A DNA stretch of 25,806 nt, taken from Saprolegnia diclina VS20 (taxonomy: Eukaryota > Oomycota > Saprolegniomycetes > Saprolegniales > Saprolegniaceae). Made by a program: the position numbers and the translations under genes. The notes below the pieces were generated by a model. It made no database searches, was not told the origin of the DNA, and saw only the letters and a program-made list of their open reading frames with translations. Below, piece by piece: positions 1 to 8,765 of the stretch. The stretch's first letter is position 1; each line of letters begins with the position of its first letter. Location of the stretch: assembly GCF_000281045.1 (NCBI RefSeq), contig NW_008246128.1, forward strand, positions 136,388 through 162,193. Reading direction: 5' to 3'.

Positions 1-4
1 CAAT

Positions 5-43
5 TTTCGAAGGCTAGCTGGCCTATTTCGAAGGCTAGCTGGC
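5..43. repeat. 18-bp direct repeat
   Basis: The 18-mer TTTCGAAGGCTAGCTGGC occurs at 5-22 and again at 26-43, a 21-base period. Each unit contains the palindromes TTCGAA and GCTAGC. The repeat touches the window edge, so more units may lie outside. No function is evident. Confidence 0.75.
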
Positions 44-205
44 ATCAAATATCTGGTCGCCAACGAAGGCGAAGGTCAAGTACCAGATGTAAACGGTATC
101 GGGCGTCGCGTCGCTGGGTACCGCACACGTCACGCATCGCGCACGAAAACCATGCGTTACCTACCTCGGATTCACCATCGACGCCAGGAAGCTCAATACA
201 TTACG
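35..205 (-). pseudogene. Possible 3' end of a membrane-protein gene, fragment
   Basis: On the minus strand, two short open stretches join through a plausible 51-nt GT-AG intron (164-114): 205-165, then 113-35 with a TAG stop at 37-35. The joined peptide is hydrophobic near its end (VYIWYLTFAFVGDQIF) and reads like the last membrane segment of a protein. An acceptor-like CTAG lies just upstream at 209-206, but I find no donor within a normal intron length. The FBT gene starts divergently at 420, so little room remains for the rest of a gene. It is probably a leftover fragment or a chance reading. Confidence 0.25.
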
Positions 206-419
206 CTAGCCACGCGACAGCAAGGCTGCGTAGCTGCTGGTGCCCATCTTGTGCGATTTCAGGCATATATCGTGTTGGCATGACAGGGCTTTCGTACATT
301 ATTGAAGCAATCTCGCCGCTACACAGGCCCCACTTGACCTCAACATGTGTTGTGACGGCGGCACGGTACACTGTACCTTCGGTGCGACTGCCACGAGGTC
401 ACATTTTCCTTCTTGCAGC

Positions 420-2147
420 ATGCCGGGGACACCACCAAAGCAACAAGGTGTGTGGTTGCTCGACCCAAAGGAGTTCGAGTATCACGCGTCACCAGACACC
501 GACACGGCCGTGCTCGACCTCGGCAAACTCTGCACCTACGACGACCCGCAAGAAACGTTCACTGAGCGCCACGACGGCGCGCTCCGCGAAGGTGGCGCCG
601 TCCCGCTCACGTCGACCGAAGCGTGGGCCGTTCTAAGCCAGTACGCTGGTGTCGGCATCTTCCTCGGTGTCTTCCCGGCCATGGCGTACCCTGTTTTCCA
701 AAACTACCTCCGCATGCAAGGCTACCAAGTGCAGTCGTACCAAGCGCTCATGCGCCTCAGTTGGTGCGTCAAGATCTTTCTTGGGCTTCTCTCCGACTGT
801 ATTCCCGTACGCGGGTACCGCCGGCGCCCGTATATCATGCTCGGGTGGCTCATTGCGTCGATTTCGTGCCTCATCATGGTCTTTCTTCCATTTCCTGACC
901 CATACTACGGCAAGGCGTCGCTCGTCAACAAGCCGATCGCCAACATTTCCGTCGAAGACCAGCGCCAATTCATGAACCTCTCGGCGCCCAACAGCGCCGG
1001 TATCTTTGTCATGCTCTCTGCGATTGCCACGTTTGGCTCGGTCATGGTCGTCTGCGCCGCCGATGGGCTCACGGTCGAGTACGCCCAGCGCGAGCCCGCC
1101 GCGACGCGTGGTCGGTTCCAGACCATGATTTACGTGGTCCGCGACTCGACCAAGATTTTGCCGCAGATCGCGGTTGGCCTGTGTATGAACAGCTTCCAGT
1201 ACGCGGGGCATTACGACTGGAGCATCACGCCGAATGTTGTCTACGGCGCGCTCCTCGTGCCGTGTGGCATTTGCTTGACGACCTCGGCGTTTTGGATGGT
1301 CGAGCAAAAGGTGCGGCCGTTCACACTCGCGAGCTACTTTCAGTCGCTTTGGCAGCTCATCCAGCTCCGCGTCGTGTGGCAACTGTGCATGTACCTGCTT
1401 TTGAGTCAAATTTTCCTCTTTTTCGAAGAGACGGTCACGACGCCGATCCAGACGCTCTGGCTGCAGCTCGACCCGGTCTTTGAAGTTTTGTGGGGGCCCG
1501 TCGGCATTCTTGGCGGCTGCCTCTACTCGGGGGTCATGTTCTTCCGCGGCAAGTGGACGCTCGAGTGGGACTGGCGCCGGACGATCATCTACAGCACAAT
1601 CACGCTCGTCTCGATCGACGCGATCTTCAAGCTCACGTCGGTCTGGGCCGTGGTGCGGAATCCCTACTACTTTGTCATTGGCAAGTCCCTGCTCCAGATT
1701 CCCCGCGCGATCGTCTTTCTCTCGGGCGCCTACCCGCTGGTCGAGATCGCCGACATGGGCAACGAAGGCGCCGTGTATGCGCTCGCCGGTACCTGCGGCA
1801 ACCTCGGCGTCCCGTTCGGCACAGTCCTCTACAAGACGGTCGACTCGTTCTTCCATGTGTCGATCAATGACATCCAAGTCGACGACACGTTTGTGCGCTG
1901 GGAGGTCTCGTACTGCTATCTCATTTCGTTCAGCGCCAAGCTCTTTTCACTGGCGTTTCTGGGCCTCTTCCCGCGCCAGAAGGCGCACGTGCACCTCCTC
2001 AAGCGCCGCGGCGAGTCGAGCAGAGTCGCGGGTACCATCATGGTCGTGAGCTTTGTGCTTTTGCTCATTTACTCGATCGTCACCAACATCCTTCCGTTCT
2101 ATAAAGCTACGTCGTGCCTCCGCATTGCCGGCGGCCGTGGCTGCTAA
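420..2147 (+). CDS. Folate-biopterin transporter (FBT/BT1) family protein
   Basis: A single open frame of 575 residues encoding a multi-pass membrane protein of the folate-biopterin transporter family (major facilitator superfamily). These proteins move folates, pterins or related solutes across membranes; the substrate here is unknown. After a polar N-terminus of about 65 residues comes the first membrane segment, then the family hallmark WCVKIFLGLLSDCIPVRGYR followed by RRPYIMLGW. About twelve hydrophobic segments follow, ending in a last helix (VVSFVLLLIYSIVTNILPF) and a short basic tail. I chose the ATG at 420; an in-frame ATG at 345 would add 25 residues of non-family-like sequence, and the stretch just before 420 is pyrimidine-rich and ends in CAG, so a 5' UTR intron is possible. 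No intron is needed within the coding region. The downstream neighbour is convergent. Confidence 0.88.
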   Translation: MPGTPPKQQGVWLLDPKEFEYHASPDTDTAVLDLGKLCTYDDPQETFTERHDGALREGGAVPLTSTEAWAVLSQYAGVGIFLGVFPAMAYPVFQNYLRMQGYQVQSYQALMRLSWCVKIFLGLLSDCIPVRGYRRRPYIMLGWLIASISCLIMVFLPFPDPYYGKASLVNKPIANISVEDQRQFMNLSAPNSAGIFVMLSAIATFGSVMVVCAADGLTVEYAQREPAATRGRFQTMIYVVRDSTKILPQIAVGLCMNSFQYAGHYDWSITPNVVYGALLVPCGICLTTSAFWMVEQKVRPFTLASYFQSLWQLIQLRVVWQLCMYLLLSQIFLFFEETVTTPIQTLWLQLDPVFEVLWGPVGILGGCLYSGVMFFRGKWTLEWDWRRTIIYSTITLVSIDAIFKLTSVWAVVRNPYYFVIGKSLLQIPRAIVFLSGAYPLVEIADMGNEGAVYALAGTCGNLGVPFGTVLYKTVDSFFHVSINDIQVDDTFVRWEVSYCYLISFSAKLFSLAFLGLFPRQKAHVHLLKRRGESSRVAGTIMVVSFVLLLIYSIVTNILPFYKATSCLRIAGGRGC

Positions 2148-2718
2148 GACGATTTCTAAAGTTTTGATTGTCTGTAGTGCAGTACAATGCGAGCAGTGTT
2201 GTACCTGTTGCTTTGCGATTGGCTGCTTGTTCGGAGATGGTACATTCGTCGTTTTGATATCTCTCTCTTGCAATGCCGTGTGTGGACGTACTTATCCTGA
2301 CGCGAGGGGCTATTCCACGCAGCATAACTATCAGTATGGTTATCTCTTGAACTAGTCGAGTCAATGCTAGCAAGAACAGCTAATACATCTACTATTAATA
2401 GGAGTAGATTACAGCATGAAGGCCACGTCATTCCACCAATGGAAGGTCCGAGAACCCTCACGAATCTCTCAAGGGTGAGGTTAAAATCCCTAGTTCTATG
2501 TACAACATCGTCAAAATAAATTATAGGTCCTAGTCTGTTATCTAGTCGCCATGGCGTCGATGCATGATCTACACACTTGTCGCCGGCACGAGTGCGCGGC
2601 CGGGGGGACCCCGAGGCCGACGGCGTCGCGTTGGCCGTGGGCTAACTCCATCGTCGTTCGTGGTTTGCGGGTCACGCACTAATGTACAGCCTTAGCTCGC
2701 TAATTCATATCAATTCCA
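2148..2718. other. Intergenic, between convergent genes
   Basis: This 571-base spacer separates the 3' ends of the FBT gene and the NYN ribonuclease gene. It is AT-richer than the genes, apart from a GC-rich patch at about 2580-2645. It contains a short inverted repeat, ATCTACT...AGTAGAT, at about 2387-2409. I see no coding sequence or RNA gene in it. Confidence 0.6.
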
Positions 2719-3879
2719 TCAAAGTGATATCATACCGCGGTAGACGACCCCAGTTTTGGTAGCTGCCCGGGGCCTTGCACGTGCCGCCGGTGGCGTCGCC
2801 GTCTCTGGTAGTGCGCTCGCACTGGATGGCGGTGGCGACACATCTTGATGCTGCGCAATCATTCGCTGCAGCATCATCCAGTCGTGCACAAGCGTGTTCG
2901 ACCCCAAGGTCTCTGCGTCTGCGGAAATTGAAGTCGCCGCTCGTGCCTTATCGTCGTCGCTTGCGGACGACGACGACGTGTCGTCCTCGAGTACCTTGTA
3001 CGCATTGGTCGCCGCAGCATACGGTGACGCGTGGCTGCGTGGCGTTGGCTCCTTGCCTCGCTTGCGGGTCGACGCCGACGCAGGACAGGGCTTGGGGCGG
3101 CGCAACGTCTCGGTGGCCGTGTCACTGTCTTCCTCGGGGGCCGCAGCCACCTTGATCGACGGCGCCGTGTCGACACGAAGCGTGACCTTGTGGGCGCGGT
3201 TGTTGGAAATTCGTGGCTCCTTGGCGACCATGGGCTTGGGAATAGTGTTGTTTTTGCTGGGCTTGGGAATAGTGTTGTTTTTGCTGGTGTTGTTGCCAGA
3301 GGTGGAGTTAGGCAACTGCTGGACCCGTGGCGTGACCGCCCCCAGACGCTGCATGTGCTCGGCGCTGGGCAAAAACTCTGTACCGACAAACGTAAACGTG
3401 ATGCAGTTGGCTCGGATCCACGCCTCGGTGAGCTCGCGGCCGTGAAATTGCATCTACCACATGTGAAAACCCACAATTTGAGTTGAAAATTGGTGGCAAA
3501 AATGTACCTTTTTGGCCACGTGATCGCGAAACATGTCGTTCGTGACGACGTAGCCGTTGTGCTTCATGGCGTAGTCGATCATGAAGAAGTCATCGTGTGC
3601 CTGAGGCGGTGTCAGGACGATCTTCTCGGCCTCTACAAGAGCTTGCACGAGCGCCATCTCGGCCCGCTGGTCGCTTTCCATCTCAGCAGAGCACTGCCGC
3701 GTCCGCGGCGTCGACGTCTTGGACCGGAGCCAATAGCCGGGCGCAAAGGCAATGACGCGCACGCCGAGCGCGTCAAAATGATCCAAGGCACTCTGGAGGC
3801 GGTCGGTGCGCACGGTGCCGCGCACGAGGGTCGCAATGTTGGCAGCGTCCAGCACAACGACGGGACCCGTCGTCTTCAT
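2719..3879 (-). CDS. NYN domain ribonuclease, ZC3H12A/N4BP1-like
   Basis: Two exons, 3879-3508 and 3453-2719, with a 54-nt GT-AG intron, give a protein of 368 residues. Residues 1 to about 155 match the RNase_Zc3h12a (NYN/PIN-like) fold of metal-dependent endoribonucleases that cleave RNA. The acidic active-site pattern is present: D11 and N14 in VVVLDAANIA, D96 and D97 in QAHDDFFMIDYA, and D115 and D119 in VVTNDMFRDH. Splicing joins VAKK to MQFHGRELTEAWIRANC, followed by the family's last strand ITFTFVGTEFLPSAEHMQR. The C-terminal 210 residues are low in complexity (Asn, Ser, Thr, Pro, Ala, Arg) and probably disordered, with a two-unit nine-residue repeat. No CCCH zinc finger or UBA domain is visible, unlike animal ZC3H12A. 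Three inverted CCAAT boxes lie 118-184 bases upstream of the start. The domain assignment is firm; the RNA target is unknown. Confidence 0.87.
3232..3285 (-). repeat. Two-unit 27-bp in-frame tandem repeat
   Basis: Two identical 27-base units (3232-3258 and 3259-3285) lie inside the disordered tail of the NYN ribonuclease and encode SKNNTIPKP twice. Twenty-seven is a multiple of three, so copy number can change without breaking the frame. Part of a third unit (SKNN) follows on the N-terminal side of the protein repeat. Confidence 0.9.
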
Positions 3880-3996
3880 ATCGATCTCGTGGTTTGTAAA
3901 TGCGGAATGGTTGCTCCTCAGTCACGTAGCGATCGAAATCGAAAACAATGGCCACCGGCTGCGTTTGGTGCTATTTTTAGCCGCTTCACTGCGCTG

Positions 3997-4063
3997 ATTG
4001 GCCGCGACAAAGATTGAGCGGCACGTGATTGGTTCGGCTGTCAGAGCACTGGATGGGGATTGG
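3997..4063 (-). promoter_or_regulatory. Cluster of three CCAAT boxes upstream of the NYN gene
   Basis: ATTGG (CCAAT on the minus strand) occurs at 3997-4001, 4028-4032 and 4059-4063, spaced almost exactly 31 bases apart. A CACGTG E-box/G-box core lies at 4022-4027. The cluster is upstream of the start codon at 3879 and in the gene's orientation. CCAAT is the known NF-Y binding core in eukaryotes; its use here is inferred. Confidence 0.5.
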
Positions 4064-4612
4064 TCGCATTTTGATGCGCAAGTTTCAACTCCACCATAGA
4101 TCTCGGCCGCCACCTTCAAGGTCAAACGCTTGTTACTTGCAAGTTTAGGGTTCATCCAGGCACTGCATGGACGCGCAGCGGGTATACATGTACTGAGAAT
4201 ATCTAGATGGAGGCGCCCGCTGTTTACACCGAGTTTTGAGCAGAGTGGATAGCTCGTTTGATATGTAATCACGACCACCCGGTAGTTCCAGTCACTACAA
4301 ACGTCATGCGGAATGTGTACACAATAACACATAGTAATGTGCAGAAGTACGGTGGGTCAAGGTACTGGCGCAAGCGACAGCAATGTCGTCTGCTGCATCG
4401 GATACCTTGTGCTTGTGGTCGCTGCAAGAGGCGCCGCAACAAAATGGCACAAAAATAGAGTGGACGCTTGATTTCTCTGCTGTTGACACGTACGAGTTCT
4501 TATCGCAATGCTTACTACTGAACTTTACTCTGTTGAGCCGTTGGTTGTGTAGGGTTACTGACGTGCAGGCGACATCGACTCTTGATTTGTTCACATTTAC
4601 CAGTGCCTATAC
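4064..4612. other. Intergenic, divergent promoters
   Basis: This region lies between the start of the NYN ribonuclease gene (minus) and the start of the PH/RBD gene (plus). Short open frames are present, including one from an ATG at 4383, but none resembles a known protein or continues convincingly through a splice into the PH domain. A 5' UTR or an upstream exon of the PH/RBD gene could lie here. Confidence 0.45.
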
Positions 4613-5524
4613 ATGTTGCGTCGTCTTTTGAATGGTGCAGGAGTAAACACGCAGAGTTGTGTGTCCGGCATTACGCACCTCTCGTGTGGCTTGCGAGCAC
4701 ACCAACATTCCCACACGCCGTTGCAGCATGCAGCGCAACGAGTCTCCTTGACCCTTCTTCGCTCAGTTTGCCATTTGCAGCGTACCAATGCAGTGCCTCG
4801 CGACCGAAGCACGGCCCCGACGTCGCTCTTTTTGACAACGCGCATGCGACGCTTCCTCTTGGTGCGTTTCCAGCCCGTGAGCTACCAATTAAAGCGGTAC
4901 TTTGTCCTCACACAAAACGTTCTCTCGTACGAAGAGTGCGACCGCAACGGTCGACCGCTCGACCGCGTCGATATTCCCGTCTCCAGTATCAACGCCGTGC
5001 GACTCGGTGGGGCGTCCCACGCACGCCTCGACACCCGCGCGTCCGCGATCGACGTCATCACAGCACACAATGGGACGCTTCAGCTCCGCCCCGAGTTGGC
5101 GACCGATTGGGGGGCGTGGGCGCAGGCGCTGTGCAGTGTGGTGCCATCGCGCTGCGTCGACCCCGCCTTGCGGGACCGCTTTCAACTACCCGACGTCGAC
5201 CATGTGGATGTATCGCTCTTGCTGCTTGCCGACGACACGGTCGGTGACGCCGTCGACACTATTGTACACGCCTACCACAGCCGCCTCAACGCTCCGCTGC
5301 GGACCGACTGTGACATGAGCAACTACGTGCTGTGTATGACGGACAATGACGTGAGCTTGGCCAATCGACAGCGCTTGTTGTGCACCTACGAGCACGTGCG
5401 CTACTGCATGGCGTCGTTGCAGCCGCTCCGCGTCACGGTGACGCTCGCCACAGACTACGTGTTAGCGCGTGACGAGACCTTCGTCGATCCGTACGACGCG
5501 TCCATTTACACATCATGTCAGTAG
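4613..5524 (+). CDS. PH domain plus PI3K Ras-binding-like domain, no kinase
   Basis: An open frame of 303 residues. Residues 1-77 are Arg-, Ser- and His-rich and resemble no domain; a second in-frame ATG (residue 78, base 4844) sits where the recognisable protein begins and may be the true start. Residues about 78-185 look like a pleckstrin homology domain (LKRYFVLTQNVLSYEE, ending in the typical Trp helix WGAWAQALCSVV), a lipid- or protein-binding module. Residues about 198-285 look like the ubiquitin-fold Ras-binding domain of class I PI 3-kinases, best seen in NYVLCMTDNDVSLANRQ and YEHVRYCMASLQPLRVTV, which matches the family pattern Y-V/F-L-x-V-C-G ... Y-x-x-I-R-x-C-x-x-x-x-x-P-x-L. The frame then stops. 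No C2, helical or lipid-kinase domain follows, because the next gene lies on the other strand. It could be a truncated PI3K gene or a stand-alone adaptor. Confidence 0.6.
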   Translation: MLRRLLNGAGVNTQSCVSGITHLSCGLRAHQHSHTPLQHAAQRVSLTLLRSVCHLQRTNAVPRDRSTAPTSLFLTTRMRRFLLVRFQPVSYQLKRYFVLTQNVLSYEECDRNGRPLDRVDIPVSSINAVRLGGASHARLDTRASAIDVITAHNGTLQLRPELATDWGAWAQALCSVVPSRCVDPALRDRFQLPDVDHVDVSLLLLADDTVGDAVDTIVHAYHSRLNAPLRTDCDMSNYVLCMTDNDVSLANRQRLLCTYEHVRYCMASLQPLRVTVTLATDYVLARDETFVDPYDASIYTSCQ

Positions 5525-5664
5525 CGAGGTATCCACATAACTCGCCACGAATATACGAATATATGATTGGAATACTAGAGTACTAGAGTGTCTGCGTTCA
5601 TGGAAAGAATCCAGCAACACGACAAATTCACGCCAGCACATGTTCATCTATTTAGACAAGCCAT

Positions 5665-6693
5665 CTACCACGCAATGCCCAGGTACGGCGCGTCGCCTCG
5701 CGTGTCCAGCGTGCAGGACCCTCCGATCGGGATCAGCGTGTGGGGCGTCGTATGGCCAAAGTCGACGCCGTAGACAATGGGCAGCGTCGATGGCAGCTCG
5801 TTTTTGATGCGAAAGATCGCCTCGACTTCCTTTGCACCCATCTTGGAGTTGAGCTCGAAGCGACCGACCACGATGCCTCGAAGCGTTGCGGCAAAGCCAG
5901 GCATGTGCAAAAGGGCTTGCACGAGCTGGTCAAAGGTCGCGACGTCGTTCTCGCCCGTGCATTCAAGGAAGAGGACGACGTCGGGAAACTGCAACGGAAA
6001 GTACGGTGTGCCTCGAAGCAAGCCGAGCACATTGAGGTTGCCGCCCAGAATCGTGCCGCGCCCGACGCCGCTGCGGACAACCTCAAAGCCGGCGGTGTTT
6101 TCAAACTCAAATTTGGGTGTCGGGTCGAGAAACCAGAGGTCGTTGCGCCACATTGGGCTCGGCGCCGTCGCGACTTCAATTCCCGGTGCGGTCGACATTA
6201 AAACGCGCACAAACTCTTGAATGGTAAACTCGAGGCCGTGCGACATGCCAAAGGTCGAATAGTGCGGTCCGCTGAACGTGACGAGGTGGGCTTTCGCCAA
6301 GAACGCATTGATGAGCGCCGTAATGTCCGAGTAGCCGCAAAACACCTTGGGATGGGACCGAATGAGGTCGTAATCGAGCGCACTTAGGAGCTGGTTGGCG
6401 TTGTAGCCACCAATGACCGTGAGAATGCCGTCGACAGTTTCGTCAAGGAACGCAGCATGCAGGTCGGCGACGCGGTCAGCGATCGAGGACGAGTGGCGCT
6501 GACACGGGTCTGAGGCGAAAATGTGGTCGCCAAACGTGAGCGTGACCCCGAGTGCCGCCAACGCCGCGTTCGCACTCGTGATTGTCGCTTGGCTGAGGAT
6601 GGCGGCGTGTTGAGATGGCGCGACGACCCGGACCACGGACCCGCGCTGCAACCGTCTTGGTACGACCAGAGGCATTTTGAAACTGAGGACCAT
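5665..6693 (-). CDS. Peptidase S66, LD-carboxypeptidase / MccF-like
   Basis: An uninterrupted frame encoding 342 residues from the ATG at 6693; ATGs at 6771 (plus 26 residues) and 6675 (minus 6) are alternatives. Bacterial relatives begin close to the PRRLQRGSVVRVVAPSQ strand, which favours 6693 or 6675. The S66 family comprises serine carboxypeptidases that cut murein tetrapeptide L,D-bonds (LdcA) or microcin C-like peptidyl nucleotides (MccF). Numbered from 6693, the nucleophile Ser122 lies in FCGYSDITAL, the Glu244 in LFLECTGEND and the His314 in YGVDFGHTTPH, so the Ser-Glu-His triad is complete and in order. The conserved ILTVIGGYNANQLLSALDYD segment is also present. No signal peptide is evident, so a cytosolic location is likely. 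Absence of introns beside intron-bearing neighbours and a mainly bacterial family suggest ancient transfer from bacteria; this is inference. Substrate is unknown. Confidence 0.88.
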   Translation of the reverse strand: MVLSFKMPLVVPRRLQRGSVVRVVAPSQHAAILSQATITSANAALAALGVTLTFGDHIFASDPCQRHSSSIADRVADLHAAFLDETVDGILTVIGGYNANQLLSALDYDLIRSHPKVFCGYSDITALINAFLAKAHLVTFSGPHYSTFGMSHGLEFTIQEFVRVLMSTAPGIEVATAPSPMWRNDLWFLDPTPKFEFENTAGFEVVRSGVGRGTILGGNLNVLGLLRGTPYFPLQFPDVVLFLECTGENDVATFDQLVQALLHMPGFAATLRGIVVGRFELNSKMGAKEVEAIFRIKNELPSTLPIVYGVDFGHTTPHTLIPIGGSCTLDTRGDAPYLGIAW

Positions 6694-7018
6694 GCTGAGA
6701 TGCTGAGGGGAGAAGGCGGTATTATTTGCATCTGGTTCTGGAATCGTGCTGGATGTTGACCATACGCGCATTCTTGTGGACAATTAAATTGTCCAGAACG
6801 TCACGCTGTGAGGCCTTGGGGTCGATCCTCATTCCGACCTCACTTCTCAATGGGTTGTTGAGTTGATGAGCACGTCTCAACATTCAAAGTTGCTTTGCGT
6901 GGTCTCACCACTAACTTTTGCACTTTTTATAGAAGAATGACACGCCAAAATCATGTAATATTTGGTCGTAGAACTAGTGATCGACGTCTACGGTTGAATA
7001 GAGATCCGTGGACAACAT
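6694..7018. other. Intergenic, S66 gene promoter and adenylate kinase 3' end
   Basis: This 325-base spacer holds the upstream region of the S66 gene and the 3' flank of the adenylate kinase gene, both on the minus strand. It is AT-rich around 6900-6990. I see no further gene. Confidence 0.5.
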
Positions 7019-7957
7019 TCACAACTTGCTATCTTCCGGAATTCCGAGCATCGCGTTGATGCGAGGCAGATCCGCAAGACCCTTCTTGACGTGGAAGCTC
7101 TTGAGGATGCCTATGGGTAGTGACATAAGATTCTACGATCTTATCGCGCCGGACGTTACCCTTGTCGGTGTAGTACTGGATGAGCGGCTCGGTCTCGTCT
7201 GTGTAGACCTGCAGCCGGTGCTTGACAACATCGAGCGTGTCGTCGGCGCGCTGGACAATCTTGTTGCTCCCGCACTTGTCGCACGTGCACTCAGCCTATA
7301 GCACGCTATCAGTGGTGCGATATCTCGGGACTGCTGGTACCTTGGGCAGCAACGGCGGCATGACGTACTCACCGCTGTTGATGTCGGCCACGTTGTAGCC
7401 CGTCCCGCACGAGTCGCAGACGCTAGAGACAAGGTATGAGCTGTCGGTGCAATGCATCCCGAATGACGCACCGGCGGCCGCTGAGCTTCTCAATGAGGAC
7501 CCACTCGGGCAGCTCAAAGTTGACAACCGAGTCGAGCGTTGCGATCTTATCGAATTCAATCGCTTGGCTCACGTTGCGAGGAAACCCATCCTAAGGACAG
7601 TATATGCCATGAGAGCACGTCGATGGCATGCGGAGGTATTACGAGGATGTAGCCCTTCTGCGCGTCCTTCTCCTGAAGACGCTGACGCACCATCGTCAAG
7701 ATGATTTCGTCGGGCACGAGCTTGCCCTGGCTGCTGTAGTCCTTGATCTGCTTGCCAAGCGCCGAGTCGCGCTTGATCTCGGCGCGGACAAGATCGCCTA
7801 TAATTCATGCACATCGTAGTTAGACCTTGTGTTCGTAGATGGAGACTCTACCGGTCGAGATGGTCGGGATGCTGAGCTTGGGCGCGATGCGCGTGGCGTA
7901 CGTGCCCTTGCCGACGCCGGGCGGCCCGAGGAACATCATGCGGAGACGACCGGCCAT
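7019..7957 (-). CDS. Adenylate kinase with four-cysteine lid
   Basis: Six exons reconstruct an uninterrupted 229-residue protein: 7957-7852, 7797-7643, 7590-7472, 7422-7341, 7295-7160 and 7110-7019. The five GT-AG introns are 54, 52, 49, 45 and 49 nt. The enzyme interconverts ATP + AMP and 2 ADP. Visible motifs are the P-loop GPPGVGKGT (residues 11-19), the AMP-binding STGDLVRAE, the DGFPRN motif formed across the third exon junction, a lid with C129-x2-C132 and C159-x2-C162 (CDSCGTGYN ... CDKCGSNKIVQRADD), and the C-terminal YYTDKGIL. Four cysteines in the lid suggest a structural zinc, as in many Gram-positive bacterial and some eukaryotic long-form kinases. No targeting presequence is obvious, as the protein begins nine residues before the P-loop; cytosol or intermembrane space is likely. 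Two inverted CCAAT boxes lie upstream. Confidence 0.95.
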
Positions 7958-8765
7958 CGTTGTGTTTCGTTGGCAAAAGCGCAAGTGGCCGCTGCCGCCG
8001 ATTGGCCCGAGCGCCGCAACATCGTCAGGCCGGTCGTATTCATGACGCTTTTTTATTGTACATACAAAATGCAAGTGCAAAGTGTCGAAACTTGAAAAAT
8101 AATAGAGTGGGACCACGGCACAAACGCCGCTGATTGGCTAAAATCCCGTTGACGTAAGGCCACGCACTCGCAAATCAGCGCGGCAAAGCTTATGGCACCA
8201 AGTTCAACTGGCGGGTTCGATCGCGGCCACGACGCTTCCAAATGGCAACGATGGTACCAGACGTCGAGAGGGATGCGCACAGGACACGCTACCATGGTCA
8301 CAGCAGATGCGTACCGAGAGAATCTTTCGCGCGTCGTCGATAATTGATAACGCTACGGACCGCAATCTGGTCGGGTCCTGATCAGAGCCGCGTCTGCGCT
8401 AGTGTCTGGGCATGAGGTCTGGAAAACTGCCGTCGAAAAGAGCTGTTCGTGAGGTGCAGTGGATGGCAACGTAGCATCGATGGCGTCCTCCTCAATGCAC
8501 ATGACAAGGAAGCGCGCTATACATGTACCGATGACAACATTGGTAGCGAATGTCACGGAGTCCAATCGTGCTGCGTACTGCTCCTGTTGGGTTGCAGTGT
8601 AGCAGTAGCTGCCGGCATAACTTCTTAGCTCAAGGGCCGGCCACCACAGAGTGCCACGTATACAGGTCATATATCCGTGTTGCGATCATCATCAAGTCGG
8701 ACAATGGGTACTCGTTTGTGATGCCATGGAGATGGCAAATTCTCTTCTTGTTTGCATACAATCGA
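7958..8765. other. Intergenic, adenylate kinase promoter and 3' flank of copy A
   Basis: This 808-base spacer runs from the adenylate kinase start to the stop codon of membrane-protein copy A. It contains inverted CCAAT boxes near the kinase start. A minus-strand open frame of about 105 codons (8353-8670) shows no recognisable family and is probably chance. Nothing else is supported. Confidence 0.45.
8001..8137 (-). promoter_or_regulatory. CCAAT boxes upstream of adenylate kinase
   Basis: ATTGG occurs at 8001-8005 and 8133-8137, which is CCAAT in the orientation of the adenylate kinase gene, about 45 and 180 bases before its ATG at 7957. The same arrangement is seen upstream of the NYN ribonuclease gene. 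NF-Y binding is inferred. Confidence 0.35.

Noticed and set aside
633-1877. A 414-codon minus-strand open frame opposite the FBT gene
   Set aside because: It is rich in Arg, Glu and Asp with no hydrophobic or domain pattern, as expected from the antisense of GC-rich membrane-protein coding sequence; the plus-strand FBT frame explains the region.
4383-4631. Upstream exon for the PH/RBD gene starting at ATG 4383
   Set aside because: Possible GT-AG introns exist, but none joins into the PH frame with sensible protein sequence, so it was not added to the gene model.
5573-5588. TACTAGAG direct repeat after the PH/RBD gene
   Set aside because: Only two 8-base units; too short to assign a role.
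8210-8230. tRNA-like B-box sequence GGGTTCGATCGC
   Set aside because: No A box, no cloverleaf and no acceptor stem can be formed around it.
8353-8670. A 105-codon minus-strand frame upstream of adenylate kinase
   Set aside because: No recognisable motif, no splice continuation and Cys/Thr-rich random composition.
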